A program made the position numbers and the translations under genes. This document shows positions 35,601 to 42,613 of a DNA stretch of 64,000 bases, one piece after another. Numbering within the stretch: position 1 is the stretch's first letter; each line of letters begins with the position of its first letter. The notes beneath the pieces are model-generated. The model was not told where the DNA came from. It saw nothing but the letters and a program-made list of their open reading frames with translations, and made no database searches. The DNA is from Aquabacterium sp. (lineage in GTDB: Bacteria; Pseudomonadota; Gammaproteobacteria; Burkholderiales; Burkholderiaceae_C). Location: assembly GCF_016195855.1 (NCBI RefSeq), contig NZ_JACPYU010000021.1, positions 17,781 through 81,780 on the forward strand, in the 5' to 3' direction.

Positions 35601-37487
35601 GATCCCAGTCTGTGGCCCACCTTGAGCACCGCAGTGGACGCGTCTCAGTCGGACTCGGCGTGGGCGACCAACTTCCTCAAAGCCTTCCAGAGCTACCGCG
35701 TGGGTGGGATGGCTGTTTTGACTGCACCGGGTAGCGGCTTGCCCTCGTCCACCTTGCATCAGAACGACGCTACTGTGGCCCACATCCATGCGGAACGGGA
35801 CATTGGGGGAGCGGCGACGGGTTTCACGGGTACGTCCTTCAATTTGCCAAAAGCCGCTGAGATCACAGCGGGGCGGGACATCATCGGGCTAACCTATGTG
35901 GGGCAGCAATACCACGATGGCGACGTGACACGCATCGAAGCGGGGCGCAATATCCTGGGCAAGAACACAGGTTCGTTCACGGCCGGGCTCGGAGGTTCGT
36001 CGGGCTTGATTGCCCTGGCCGGCCCAGGCGAGCTGCAAGTCAAGGCGGGCCGCCAGCTTGATCTGGGCGACGCTGGCGGCGTGCGCACAGTGGGCAACAA
36101 GTACAACACCGAGCTGTCGGCGGACTCTGCCAAGATCACGCTCGCAGCCGGCATGGCCAAGACGCTGGATGCGGATACCTTCGTGCAGCGCTTCTTGCCT
36201 GCCGGTGACGCAGCCCGTGCCGATCTGGTGGTCTATGTGCAGCAGGTGCTCAAATTGAGCGATGCCGACTTGCCTGCCGATCCTGCAGCGGCCTATGAGC
36301 AGGCGTTGAGTTACTACAAGGCCTTCACGCGTGAGCATCAGCTTGCCTTCGCGGATGCCGTGGTCAACAAGGCCTTCATCCAGGCCTACCTGGCCAGCGG
36401 CAGTGACTATGCCCTGGCATGGCAAGCCAAGGCGAAGGGCATGGGCGTGTCCGACACCGCCTATGACAGCACCGCCTTTGCCCAATTCAAGGCCGATGTG
36501 GTCATGAACGAGCTCAAGGTCTGGGGCAAGGCGGCGGCCGATGTGGCGCTGTCGCTGGACCCGGCTGCCAATGCGCTGGCCAATGCCCAACGCCAGGCGC
36601 TGTACGACAAGGCTTTTGCCGCCATCGATCTGGCTGGCCTGGGCAAGGGCTTCCACTTCGTGGGCGACATCCAGATTGCCGGCAGTGGCGTGCAGACGCA
36701 GGGCAAGGGCGACCTGAACACCGGTGGCATCGACATCTTCGCGCCAGGTGGCGGTGTGCTGGTGGGGCTCAATGCCTTGACGAAGGCGCAGCAGGATCAA
36801 GCCAAGGACCACGGCTTGGTCACCTACGGCGGCGGCAGCATCCGCGCCATGTCCGCGGGTGACTTCCTGGTCAACGCCCAGAAGACCTTTGTGGTGGGCA
36901 ATGGCGACATCATGCTGTGGTCGTCCTACGGCAGCCTGGACGCCGGCCGTGGCGCCAACACCGACGTGACCGTGCCGCCGCCTGTGGCCGTGCGCAACGC
37001 CGATGGCAGCGTGAGCTTCGAGTTGCCGCCCCTCACCACGGGCAGTGGCATCGGCCGGCTCACGTCTTCGGAAGGTGCGTCGCAGGGGCAGGTCTACCTG
37101 AACGCACCCAACGGTGAGATCCGCGCACTGGATGCGCAGATCCGCAACGAGGGCGGCGGTCAGATCAACATCGGTGCCCAGGTGGTCAAGGGCGGCGACA
37201 ACATCGCCGGCAAGGTCAACGGCGCGCCGCCTGCGGTCTCCGTCAACGTAGCCATCAACGTCAACACCAGTGTGCCCAGCCAGACCGCAGCCGGTGCGCA
37301 AGCCGCAGCCAGCAGCCAGGATGGCAAGCCCAAGGACCCCGCCTCCGTGGTGACGGTGGACCTGCTGGGCATGGGTGACGACGCCAACGCGCCCGCTGCC
37401 GGCAACACCGCGCCAGCGGCCGGCACCGAGGCCTGCGAAGACGATGACAAGAAGAAGGACAAGGCCAAAGCCTGCACCAAGCGCTGA
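26607..37487 (+). CDS. Giant filamentous-hemagglutinin-family exoprotein (TpsA)
   Basis: A 3,626-residue TPS exoprotein. The N-terminus is an extended signal peptide region (ESPR-like, MNKHIHRLVFDRKRGMRVP) followed by a hydrophobic core cleaved near SGVADA (about 56). The TPS domain (about 60-330) shows SRVIINWDSFNVGADYSVLF and NTHGVIFGATARVQTGRFV, a variant of the usual NPNG motif. The long middle consists of many beta-helix coils (GNTL, AAGGSVSLSA and similar). A region near residue 3350-3480 (GGIDIFAPGGGVLVGLNAL) resembles DUF3739. The last 20 residues carry the only two cysteines I could find in the protein (C3610 and C3623), around an acidic/lysine segment. It is exported by the TpsB upstream and probably acts as an adhesin or surface fibre. 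A hairpin terminator follows. Confidence 0.92.
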   Translation: MNKHIHRLVFDRKRGMRVPAAESVRAAGKAAGGQTRARAVAGVTLVSMALSGVADARDVTPSTNRSIVDTMMRASTFNIARNTGPVWSAARDAGKASQFKVTNPDGLTTQIDQYDSRVIINWDSFNVGADYSVLFNQPKGGSAYNRIWDLNPTVIMGKITANGEVILENTHGVIFGATARVQTGRFVTTALKMTEEAITKGLRANRDGQVMFGGDDADPTGFITIERGAEVKALAGGDVLMIAPKVYNEGTIETPKGQTVLAAGQKVYLYSSLDPAQRGLLVAVDPFASGPAGVNTVENAAAAEYRTVDGKTVDNSTPDSTAGLAKQVNQIVAEQGSINLVGLTVRNNGILTATTAVKGQNGAIYLQAQKTTTTFNGTPLTGDSGAAPRMAAQLGTVELGSGSVTQITPSTAQVYNEDTKKFEAPTQTDAETFNQSRIEISGASIRVQGGAQVVAPYGKISLLASEDASKSALFGFNEIGKDNSAIVIEDGALVSAAGLRDVLLPMSRNQLNGRLFANELADSPVQRGGVLYRSEVSADARSLVKVANVSGFYNLVGRTAEEIATKAGTVKIQAQGSTVVADGAKVDVSGGSVVYQAGTINSSLLRKGNTLVKLEDAQAGVKYDELISGTGRGTSAQLASYVEGKDGGEIQLFAPQFYIGEGTLKGDVVVGPYQRGGPISSSVDLAKRPDLYASLRPLGARLTLGFSEDLALAMDGVTVAGARSGTLGPVAGVDATAVTQLVSASLMRNQLTTDTLSKGGFAGLSVYATALNVAKDARLDLGPTGSFSANKAKQIQIDGQIKAAGGSVSLSAIGDVVLGEGAAIDVSGSKLDELGQATGTVPVDVNGGAVALKAGGSVRLSERSQIDVSAGAWRASTGGITTGKAGSLALEANVDQTQSLPGTVVLNGRLSGYDFQSGGKLSIKGAPGLSIGQGGKADDLQLTAAFFSDNGFGSFELSSLGDVDVVAGTVLTPRLKNYQLDAARVGSGNGAALFITTEVNDAQRAPVNLTLTAIKPNQDNRQGYKEGGRVRIGAGAQLDLGAGGRFAALAGRQIVLGQEASITAHGGSVAMTLTGRRGSNQAEDKNSADVIGYVADNEVRLSAGSRIDVSGVARTQTQVVSGQERVTGTVLGGGTVSLNYNPTDEESGQRGRVITEAATDKLAASLIDVSGQSAQLNLGRGSRRTTVSQGAGSVKVGGADGFALMGDIHAQAPDASVGGGEFIASVSREGKSDATFNPSKYPSADRVVRVTATQSEVATHADAYGEGVVSAQQLADAGFDRISLRADDRVVLDKGASIGTSEGQKLRAIIVSAPVLKAEDGGAHELRASYVALGDVNLVSKFGTTKDSRPASAAGNATLAVNAGLIELHGKSAFQGWQSVDLNATLDKSFGDTRRDGEIRFIGRTFDNNSTDLIGYLGFDGVLTLRAGQSYATTLSKVTVQGALGHATLKTEQPSAGSSTSATPLTALASLTLQADDIAHNGVLRQPFGALTLNAVNKVTLGAGSTLSVSGDGVTVPVGTTVNERSWVYTPNPSDSTITTPLVQNLDGLPVAKGIQVKGQGISLSNTSIVQAQAGGDLQAWEFIRGVGGSTDTLNRANLFAVLPNYQYDFAPYDTEIAKSTALSGTSLQAGDKITISTANGVLAKGTYTLLPSRYALLPGAVLVSAANVGAGGTLNQAITQDDGSVFVSGQRTATGTSTTGGDPRQTFMLESAATFRAKSAYALTSINSLLTDRAVQLDTLLPSLAGDAGRVSLEAKGAFDLLGQFNLAGKGSLAAGQLDVVMPSMTVADDGDTQVQIEAGSARVSAQSLNGTHAGSIMLGGVRTGTVEGATATVSSSQVRLASSSLSAGEVIAVATDTVTVDDGVKLTAEGAVGNKANQLTIKGQGAAVVVSQNSNTDIRRDLSGVTVNKGTLNIGQATLSGQAVQLDASQSLNLNAHATINSKLFGLGAPRIVVGGAADTAGAVALDGVLLNSLKGADSMQLRSYSSIDFKGALAFDARGADGKPVLRKVVLDAPQLRGLGQSADTVSVTAQSVILRNTSGIVPSATETGTSALAIQAEPVLSDKVTGGITIGEGAQRLAFANSTLTSKGDIVFDGKGQLGVQGDVTLAAARVTATSTADHGVDSAATLTITSAANARTLNERVGAGGALTLSGERVVQDGVVDVASGKINIIGKGNTTQRRDTVTLTERSVTKAAGWTQQAGKSWSVDAPGGDVTVQAVQGDLIWRGQIDVSAPVASTKPEQGQAAGTVTLLANGFNPTDGYRGQLVVGTNASLKGSAGSDRLSASLSVDAQRLSNEQTPGLSDAAQAAAITHGTLDRLAEITKAGGVRREVDWRIREGAQSLNTELTAQRVFISADAGSLQLGQSQTLLANGQLATHTGTIDARAPQGGVVQLAAGQDLIIGANVLADSSRVGANGGDILLASAEGQVRIQDGVTLSAGGDDEQDGRVVIRALRTDDGNLPDELRVNVDAIGPNTKVKAGEFTVEAVRVYTGTKLTTGASTGTTLGQLSLMADNDDFMVSKDSIASAMGLGRFANAHLRSGVEIQSSGNFEVSKDWNLWSEERAGGEPLNLTIRAAGDLNIKGSLSDGFATATRIGTGDSLPTEVKAGPAASFRLVAGADLSAANVLKTDAKTSNGNLRIDGGKMVRTTSGSIELAAAKDIELKAGTGASPVQAVVYVAGQRAELPAGQSYTAPNDWAQFTNHGGRVSLAAGGNIVAPAAAQLINNWFQHAGESEITGGSWYSFFDSFKQGVGSFGGGNIDVRAGQSINNLGVVAPTSMRQVTDDVTAERTQVVDNGGDIHVHAGQDIKGGVYFLGRGDALIQAGGAITKGDSLKSGVPQVGAVVGLMDGHVALQATKGATIAAVYNPTALPSSNRTGDLGGSYFTYGADAGVSITSTSGDVNWTPEGDGFKDYLNQLNKIAGQDQLPTQYVTNYPLTMIAPPSLAVSALSGDVVFSTPVTNMVMTLFPSSQGQLDLFAGRDLKMNARLVMADGDPSLWPTLSTAVDASQSDSAWATNFLKAFQSYRVGGMAVLTAPGSGLPSSTLHQNDATVAHIHAERDIGGAATGFTGTSFNLPKAAEITAGRDIIGLTYVGQQYHDGDVTRIEAGRNILGKNTGSFTAGLGGSSGLIALAGPGELQVKAGRQLDLGDAGGVRTVGNKYNTELSADSAKITLAAGMAKTLDADTFVQRFLPAGDAARADLVVYVQQVLKLSDADLPADPAAAYEQALSYYKAFTREHQLAFADAVVNKAFIQAYLASGSDYALAWQAKAKGMGVSDTAYDSTAFAQFKADVVMNELKVWGKAAADVALSLDPAANALANAQRQALYDKAFAAIDLAGLGKGFHFVGDIQIAGSGVQTQGKGDLNTGGIDIFAPGGGVLVGLNALTKAQQDQAKDHGLVTYGGGSIRAMSAGDFLVNAQKTFVVGNGDIMLWSSYGSLDAGRGANTDVTVPPPVAVRNADGSVSFELPPLTTGSGIGRLTSSEGASQGQVYLNAPNGEIRALDAQIRNEGGGQINIGAQVVKGGDNIAGKVNGAPPAVSVNVAINVNTSVPSQTAAGAQAAASSQDGKPKDPASVVTVDLLGMGDDANAPAAGNTAPAAGTEACEDDDKKKDKAKACTKR

Positions 37488-37503
37488 GCCCGGCCTGCCC
37501 CAT

Positions 37504-37538
37504 ACCGACACCCCCGTCTGCGGGGTGTCGGTCCTTTA
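37504..37538 (+). terminator. Terminator-like hairpin after tpsA
   Basis: An eleven-base-pair stem ACCGACACCCC/GGGGTGTCGGT (37504-37514 and 37522-37532), then CCTTTAT. The T run is short. It separates tpsA from the ExbB-fusion gene, which may have its own promoter within the 120 bases that follow. Confidence 0.7.
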
Positions 37539-37656
37539 TGACCAAGCTGTGACACCCCATCGTCGTCAACGATGGTCCTTTTGGATCATGCGTTTTCCCG
37601 AGGGCGACACATGCACTTTTGACAATAGCCGTTTGTATTTGGACGGACTGAGCCCC

Positions 37657-39363
37657 ATGAACACTGTCAGATCCTTGATGCTGGGTGCAGCCCTGATGGG
37701 CGGCCTCTTCTCCACCTCTGCCCACGCCTGGTGGAACGGCGACTGGAAGGCCCGGGCCAAGATCACCTTGAACACCACGGCGCAAGGCGTGGAGACCAAG
37801 GAAGCCCTGTCGGGCGTGGTGGTGCCTGTGCGCCTGCATTCCGGCAACTTCGACTTCCTGTCGGCCAAGCCCGATGGTGCAGACCTGCGTGTGGTCGCCG
37901 CTGACGACAAGACCCCGTTGAAATACTGGGTCGAGCGTTTTGATGGCACGAACGAGCTGGCCGTGATCTGGGTGCAGGTGCCCAGCGTGGCGCCTGGCAC
38001 CGACAAGAACGTCGTGTACGTCTACGCTGGCAATGACAAGGCCACAGCCGAGCAGACCTCGACCGCTGTGTACGACGGCAGCATGAGCGCCGCCTTCTCG
38101 TTTGCGGGCAAGGATGGCGCTGTCGCCCAGGATGCGGTCAACCAGATTGCCAGCGCTGCCCCTGTGGCCCGCGAGATCAATGGCCTGATCGGCCCGGCCG
38201 CCAAGCTCGATGGCCAGCAAGCTATCGTGATCCCCGCAGCGGACAAGCTCAAGGCCTCGGCCTCCGGCCCTTACACGGTCAGCCTGTGGATCAAGCCCGT
38301 GACGCTCACCGGCACGGTCTTCCAGCAAGGCCCCCTGTCGCTGACCCTGAACGCAGGCAAGCTGCAAGCCAGCCTGGGCAAGCTGCAAGCCGCTGGCGGT
38401 GAACTGCCCGCTTCGGCCTGGGCCCATGTGGCCGTGGTCGTGGGCAACAGCAAGCTCAGCCTGTACCTCAATGGCGAGCAAGCCGCGCAGGCTGACCTGG
38501 CCGCCTCGACCACGCCCATCGAAGGCGAGATCAGCCTGGGCCAAGGCCTGGCAGCGCAAATCGACGAGCTGGAAGTCGCCAGCACCGCGCGCAGTGGCGA
38601 CTGGCTGAAATTGGCCCGCGCCGCGCAAAGCGCTGACGCCAAGCTGGTGGCCGGCATCAGCCAGACACCGGACACCGCCAAGGACGGCGGCGGCGAGCCG
38701 GGCTACTTCGGCATCCTGGTGGGCAACCTCACCGTGGACGCCTGGGTGGTGATCGGCATCCTGGGTGTGATGTTCGCCGTGGCCGCATGGGTCATGTATG
38801 CCAAGGCCGTGTTCGTGGGCCGTGCCGACAAGGCCAACCGTGCTTTCCTGCAGCGCTTTCGCGGTGCGCGCGACGTGATGCAGATCGAGGCCAAGGCCCT
38901 CAAGCACTCGTCATTGCAGCGTCTGTACGAAGCCGGCCTGCGCGAGTTGACCAAGCGCGATGTGGGCAAGGCGGGTTCCAACCCCTTGTCGGGCGCTTCG
39001 ATCGACGCCGTCAAGGCCGCCATCGACGCCGACCTGGTCCGTGAGAGCCACGAGCTGAACTCCAAGATGGTGCTGCTGACCATCGCCATCTCCGGCGGCC
39101 CGTTCCTGGGCCTGCTGGGCACCGTGGTGGGCGTGATGATCACCTTCGCGGCCATTGCCGCGGCGGGCGACGTCAACGTCAATGCCATCGCTCCCGGCAT
39201 CGCGGCGGCCCTGTTGGCCACGGTGGCGGGCCTGGGCGTGGCCATCCCTGCGCTGTTTGGCTACAACTACCTGGCAGCGCGCATCAAGAACATCTCGTCG
39301 GACATGCAGATCTTCGTCGATGAGTTCGTGACGCGCGTGGCCGAAACCTACGGCGCTCGCTGA
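37657..39363 (+). CDS. DUF2341/LamG-ExbB fusion proton-channel protein
   Basis: A 568-residue MotA/TolQ/ExbB-type protein with a large N-terminal exported part. A signal peptide ends SAHA/WW (residue 24). Residues about 25-120 match DUF2341 (WWNGDWKARAKITLNTT, KYWVERFDGTNELAVIWVQV). About 170-310 is a LamG/concanavalin-like sandwich (GPYTVSLWIKPVTLTGTVFQ). After a linker, an ExbB module (about 345-568) has three membrane helices, including VLLTIAISGGPFLGLLGTVV and the Ala/Gly-rich segment AIAPGIAAALLATVAGLGVA. It forms the proton channel with the ExbD proteins that follow. The periplasmic lectin-like part is atypical for ExbB. ATG 37657 is preceded by GGACGG. Confidence 0.9.
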   Translation: MNTVRSLMLGAALMGGLFSTSAHAWWNGDWKARAKITLNTTAQGVETKEALSGVVVPVRLHSGNFDFLSAKPDGADLRVVAADDKTPLKYWVERFDGTNELAVIWVQVPSVAPGTDKNVVYVYAGNDKATAEQTSTAVYDGSMSAAFSFAGKDGAVAQDAVNQIASAAPVAREINGLIGPAAKLDGQQAIVIPAADKLKASASGPYTVSLWIKPVTLTGTVFQQGPLSLTLNAGKLQASLGKLQAAGGELPASAWAHVAVVVGNSKLSLYLNGEQAAQADLAASTTPIEGEISLGQGLAAQIDELEVASTARSGDWLKLARAAQSADAKLVAGISQTPDTAKDGGGEPGYFGILVGNLTVDAWVVIGILGVMFAVAAWVMYAKAVFVGRADKANRAFLQRFRGARDVMQIEAKALKHSSLQRLYEAGLRELTKRDVGKAGSNPLSGASIDAVKAAIDADLVRESHELNSKMVLLTIAISGGPFLGLLGTVVGVMITFAAIAAAGDVNVNAIAPGIAAALLATVAGLGVAIPALFGYNYLAARIKNISSDMQIFVDEFVTRVAETYGAR

Positions 39364-39376
39364 ACAGGGGCAAGCC

Positions 39377-39784
39377 ATGGCCGGCGACGTCAAAGCGGAT
39401 AACCAGCCTTACGACGACATCAACATCACCCCGATGTTGGACCTCGCGTACGTGTTGCTGGTGACGTTCATCATCATGACCACGGCCTCCGTGCAGGGCG
39501 TGAAGGTCCAGCCGCCCTTGACCCAGGCCACCAACAACCTGGCCAAGCCGCAAACGCGTGGCATCACGATCACCGCCGATGGCCAGGTCTATCTGGATGC
39601 CTACCCTGTGAGCCTGGACCAGCTCCAGTCCTCGCTGGCGCAGTACAAGGCCGCCAACCCGGCCTTGCCTGTGGTGCTCAAGGCCGATGCGGCCACGCAA
39701 TACGACAAGGTCATGGCTGTGCTGGAGATCGCCAAGAAGCTCGACATCACCGAGATCGGCCTGGCGACCAAGCGCCTGCAATAA
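39377..39784 (+). CDS. ExbD/TolR family protein (first copy)
   Basis: A 135-residue biopolymer transport protein. The single N-terminal helix carries the key aspartate in INITPMLDLAYVLLVTFIIM, where proton flow is coupled to movement; the periplasmic domain follows. It starts 13 bases after the ExbB fusion and is followed by a related second copy 14 bases later. The two differ enough in the periplasmic part that they may form a mixed pair. Confidence 0.95.
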   Translation: MAGDVKADNQPYDDINITPMLDLAYVLLVTFIIMTTASVQGVKVQPPLTQATNNLAKPQTRGITITADGQVYLDAYPVSLDQLQSSLAQYKAANPALPVVLKADAATQYDKVMAVLEIAKKLDITEIGLATKRLQ

Positions 39785-39798
39785 AGGCGGAACACCCC

Positions 39799-40200
39799 AT
39801 GCAAGTTCAAGACGACGCCAAACCCTACGACACCATCAACGTCACGCCCATGCTGGACCTGGCGTACGTGCTGCTCGTGGTGTTCATCCTGATGACGACC
39901 GCTTCGGTGCAAGGCCTGAGCGTCAACATGCCCAAGCCCAGCAACAAGCCCAGCACCGAGAAGCACCCCCTCAAGGTGGTGCAGGTGCTGCCTGAGGGCA
40001 CGCTGGCCCTCAATGGCGTGCCTGTGAGCCTGGCTGAGCTGGAGACGCGTCTGCAGCAAGCCAAGGCCGAGGACGCCAAGATGAGCGTGGCCATCAAGGG
40101 TGACGCGCGCACGCAGTACGCCAAGGTTGTGGCCGTCATCGACCTGTGCAACAAGCTGGAAGTGTCGATGGGGCTGGTCACAGCCCGCATCGGCACGTGA
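39799..40200 (+). CDS. ExbD/TolR family protein (second copy)
   Basis: A 133-residue ExbD paralogue of the previous gene. It keeps INVTPMLDLAYVLLVVFILM, with the proton-path aspartate, and a periplasmic TolR-like domain. Two ExbD copies next to one ExbB is common in operons with DUF2341-type ExbB. It lies nine bases before the TonB gene. Confidence 0.95.
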   Translation: MQVQDDAKPYDTINVTPMLDLAYVLLVVFILMTTASVQGLSVNMPKPSNKPSTEKHPLKVVQVLPEGTLALNGVPVSLAELETRLQQAKAEDAKMSVAIKGDARTQYAKVVAVIDLCNKLEVSMGLVTARIGT

Positions 40201-40209
40201 GGAGCAGGC

Positions 40210-40896
40210 ATGGCTGTGGCCGATGACCTTCAGGACGACGACGGTGCAGGCTGGGGTAGCAAGCTCGCCTTGCTGGGCGCATTGCTCGCGCTGGCAGGCT
40301 TGATCTATTGGGCCGTGAGCGCATTCCATTCGGGCGCCAGCGGCCCCAAGCGCCAGACCGTGAAGATCGCGGTCCTGCCTGACACGCCGCCCCCACCGCC
40401 CCCGCCTCCGCAGGAAAAAAAGCCCGAGCCCGAGATCAAGGAGCAAAAGCCCCAGCCCCAGCAGGAAGAGCAAAAGCCGCTGGACAAGGCGCCCGAGCCC
40501 GAGCAACTCAAGATGGAGGGCGCAGCCGGCGATGGCCCCAGCGCCTTCTCTGCCGGTGCCGTGAACAACGACTACCAGAAGGGCGAGATCGGCACAGGGC
40601 AGGGCGGTGGCGACCGCTTGCAGGAGGCCCTGTTCGGTCGCCGCCTGCAAAAGCACATCCAGCTGGCACTGGCGCGTGACAAGTCCATCAAGCTGGGTGA
40701 CTACCGCGTCAAGGTCAGCGTCTGGCTGGACGAGCACGGCGTGATCCAGCGCGTGCAGCTCGACGCCCCGACTGGCGACGACAAGATCGATCAGGCCTTG
40801 CGCGATTCGTTCGCGCGCCTGCCTCCCGTTTCCGACATGCCAGCAGGCATCCGCCAGCCGGTGCGGCTGGGCATCTCCAACCGCATGACCGGTTGA
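40210..40896 (+). CDS. TonB family protein
   Basis: A 228-residue TonB. One N-terminal membrane helix (about 16-38), then the stiff Pro/Lys/Glu linker (PPPPPPPQEKKPEPEIK, EQKPQPQQEEQKPL) and a C-terminal domain (about 140-225, DYRVKVSVWLDEHGVIQRVQ). It would transmit proton-driven movement from the upstream ExbB/ExbD complex to the outer membrane. There is no TonB-dependent receptor in the locus; the next gene is a porin-like protein. Confidence 0.92.
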   Translation: MAVADDLQDDDGAGWGSKLALLGALLALAGLIYWAVSAFHSGASGPKRQTVKIAVLPDTPPPPPPPPQEKKPEPEIKEQKPQPQQEEQKPLDKAPEPEQLKMEGAAGDGPSAFSAGAVNNDYQKGEIGTGQGGGDRLQEALFGRRLQKHIQLALARDKSIKLGDYRVKVSVWLDEHGVIQRVQLDAPTGDDKIDQALRDSFARLPPVSDMPAGIRQPVRLGISNRMTG

Positions 40897-40912
40897 CCCT
40901 TGAAGTGAAGCT

Positions 40913-42613
40913 ATGAAACCCTTGAACACAAGCTGGTGGCCGAAGCTGACCACCCTGAGCCTGGCCCTGAGTCTGGCCATGAATGCCGGCCTGGCCCATG
41001 CAGACGAACGCGAATCACTCGAAGCCCTGCGTCAGACCACGCTGGGCCTGATCAACGCCCTGGTGGACAAGGGCGTGCTCAGCCGTGATGCGGCTGATGC
41101 CATGCTCAAGCAGGCGCAGGCCAAACAGTCGGCACCTGCACAGGCTGCAGCGGCGACACCGGCCACCCCCACGGCCGATGCCAAGCCCGTGCAGCGCATC
41201 CCTTATGTGTCAGACGCCATGAAGGCGCAGATCCGCAACGAGGTCAAGGAAGAGGTGCTCACGCAGGCCCGCGCCGAGCGCTGGGGCGTGCCCAATGCCT
41301 CGCCGGCCTGGGTGGACCGCATCAAGGTTGATGGCGACTTCCGCTTCCGCTATCAGGCTGACCACGCTGGCAACAGCAACACGCCGGCCTACAACTACCT
41401 GGCCAGTGAAGACCTCAACGACGGCATCATCCGTTCTGCTGATTTCGCCAGTTACCTGGCGGGCAACTCGGGCGTGGCCACGGGCTCGACCACCGACAAC
41501 CGCAACCGCGAGCGCATCCGCTTGCGCCTGGGCATCACCGCCAAGGTGTCCGACGAGGTGGGCGTGGGCGTGCGCCTGGCCACGGGCAGCACAACGGACC
41601 GTGTCTCCACCAACCAGACCCTGGGCCAGGGCTTCAACAAATACCCCTTGCTGGTGGACCGCGCCTTCGTGCGTTTGACCCCGGTTGAAGGCGTGGACGT
41701 GCTGGCAGGCCGTTTCCCCAACCCCTGGTTCAGCACCGACATGGTCTGGAGCGAGAACCTCAACTTCGAAGGCCTGGCCACCACCGCCCGCTGGGAACAG
41801 CCTGAAGCCACCTTCGTGCCTTTTGCCACGGTGGGTGCTTTCCCCTTGCGCGAAGAGTCGCCCCCCACCCGTGGTGGTCGCTGGTTGTATGGCGCGCAGG
41901 CCGGTGCCAGCTGGGTGCCTGCCGAGCGCACCAGGTTGAAGTTCGGCCTGGCCTACTACCAGTACAAGAACCTGGCAGGCCGCCAGGACCAGGACTACAC
42001 CGTGTCGGGCAGCACCTTCTCGCCCGGCGCCACCTATGGCCAGTACGAATACGCCGCGGGCCTGCGCCAGAAGGGCAACACCCTGTTCGAGACCAACCCG
42101 GCATCGCCATCCAACCTGGCGCCGGTGTGGGGCCTGGCCTACCAGTTCAAGCCGCTTGTGCTGACCGCCTCGGCCGAGTTCACGCACTTCAGCCCCTACA
42201 GCCTGCTGCTGTCGACCGAGTTCGTGAAGAACACCGCCTTTGATGCCGCTGACTTCAAGCGCCGCTCGGGCCTGAACGTCGAGCCTGGTGGCAAGGACAA
42301 GGGCTACCAGCTCAAGGCCGCGTTTGGCGCCGCCGAGGTGCGTGACCCGGGCCAATGGCAAGCAGCCGTGTCCTACCGCTACCTGGGCTCGGACGCCGTG
42401 CTGGACGCCTTCAATGACAGCGACCTTGGTCTGGGCGGCACCAATGTGCAGGGCTACACCCTGGGCGTCACGTATGGCCTGTACCGCAATACCAACCTGG
42501 GCCTGCGTTACCTGTCCTCGCGCACCATCGATTCGCCCATCAATGACCAGTTCGAACCCAATGCGCGATACCGCGTGAACTCTGTGCAGGTGGACCTCAA
42601 TGTGCGCTTCTGA
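40913..42613 (+). CDS. Putative outer-membrane porin (Porin_10-like)
   Basis: A 566-residue protein with a signal peptide (GLAHA/DE, about residue 31), an N-terminal helical segment (ESLEALRQTTLGLINALVDK, about 32-70) that may form a coiled coil with peptidoglycan or partners, and a beta-barrel (from about IKVDGDFRFRY at 140 to the last residue) ending in phenylalanine. Alternating polar/aromatic strands such as RIRLRLGITAKVSDEVGVGV recur. It resembles the putative-porin family often found with DUF2341-ExbB operons. Substrate unknown. Confidence 0.85.
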   Translation: MKPLNTSWWPKLTTLSLALSLAMNAGLAHADERESLEALRQTTLGLINALVDKGVLSRDAADAMLKQAQAKQSAPAQAAAATPATPTADAKPVQRIPYVSDAMKAQIRNEVKEEVLTQARAERWGVPNASPAWVDRIKVDGDFRFRYQADHAGNSNTPAYNYLASEDLNDGIIRSADFASYLAGNSGVATGSTTDNRNRERIRLRLGITAKVSDEVGVGVRLATGSTTDRVSTNQTLGQGFNKYPLLVDRAFVRLTPVEGVDVLAGRFPNPWFSTDMVWSENLNFEGLATTARWEQPEATFVPFATVGAFPLREESPPTRGGRWLYGAQAGASWVPAERTRLKFGLAYYQYKNLAGRQDQDYTVSGSTFSPGATYGQYEYAAGLRQKGNTLFETNPASPSNLAPVWGLAYQFKPLVLTASAEFTHFSPYSLLLSTEFVKNTAFDAADFKRRSGLNVEPGGKDKGYQLKAAFGAAEVRDPGQWQAAVSYRYLGSDAVLDAFNDSDLGLGGTNVQGYTLGVTYGLYRNTNLGLRYLSSRTIDSPINDQFEPNARYRVNSVQVDLNVRF

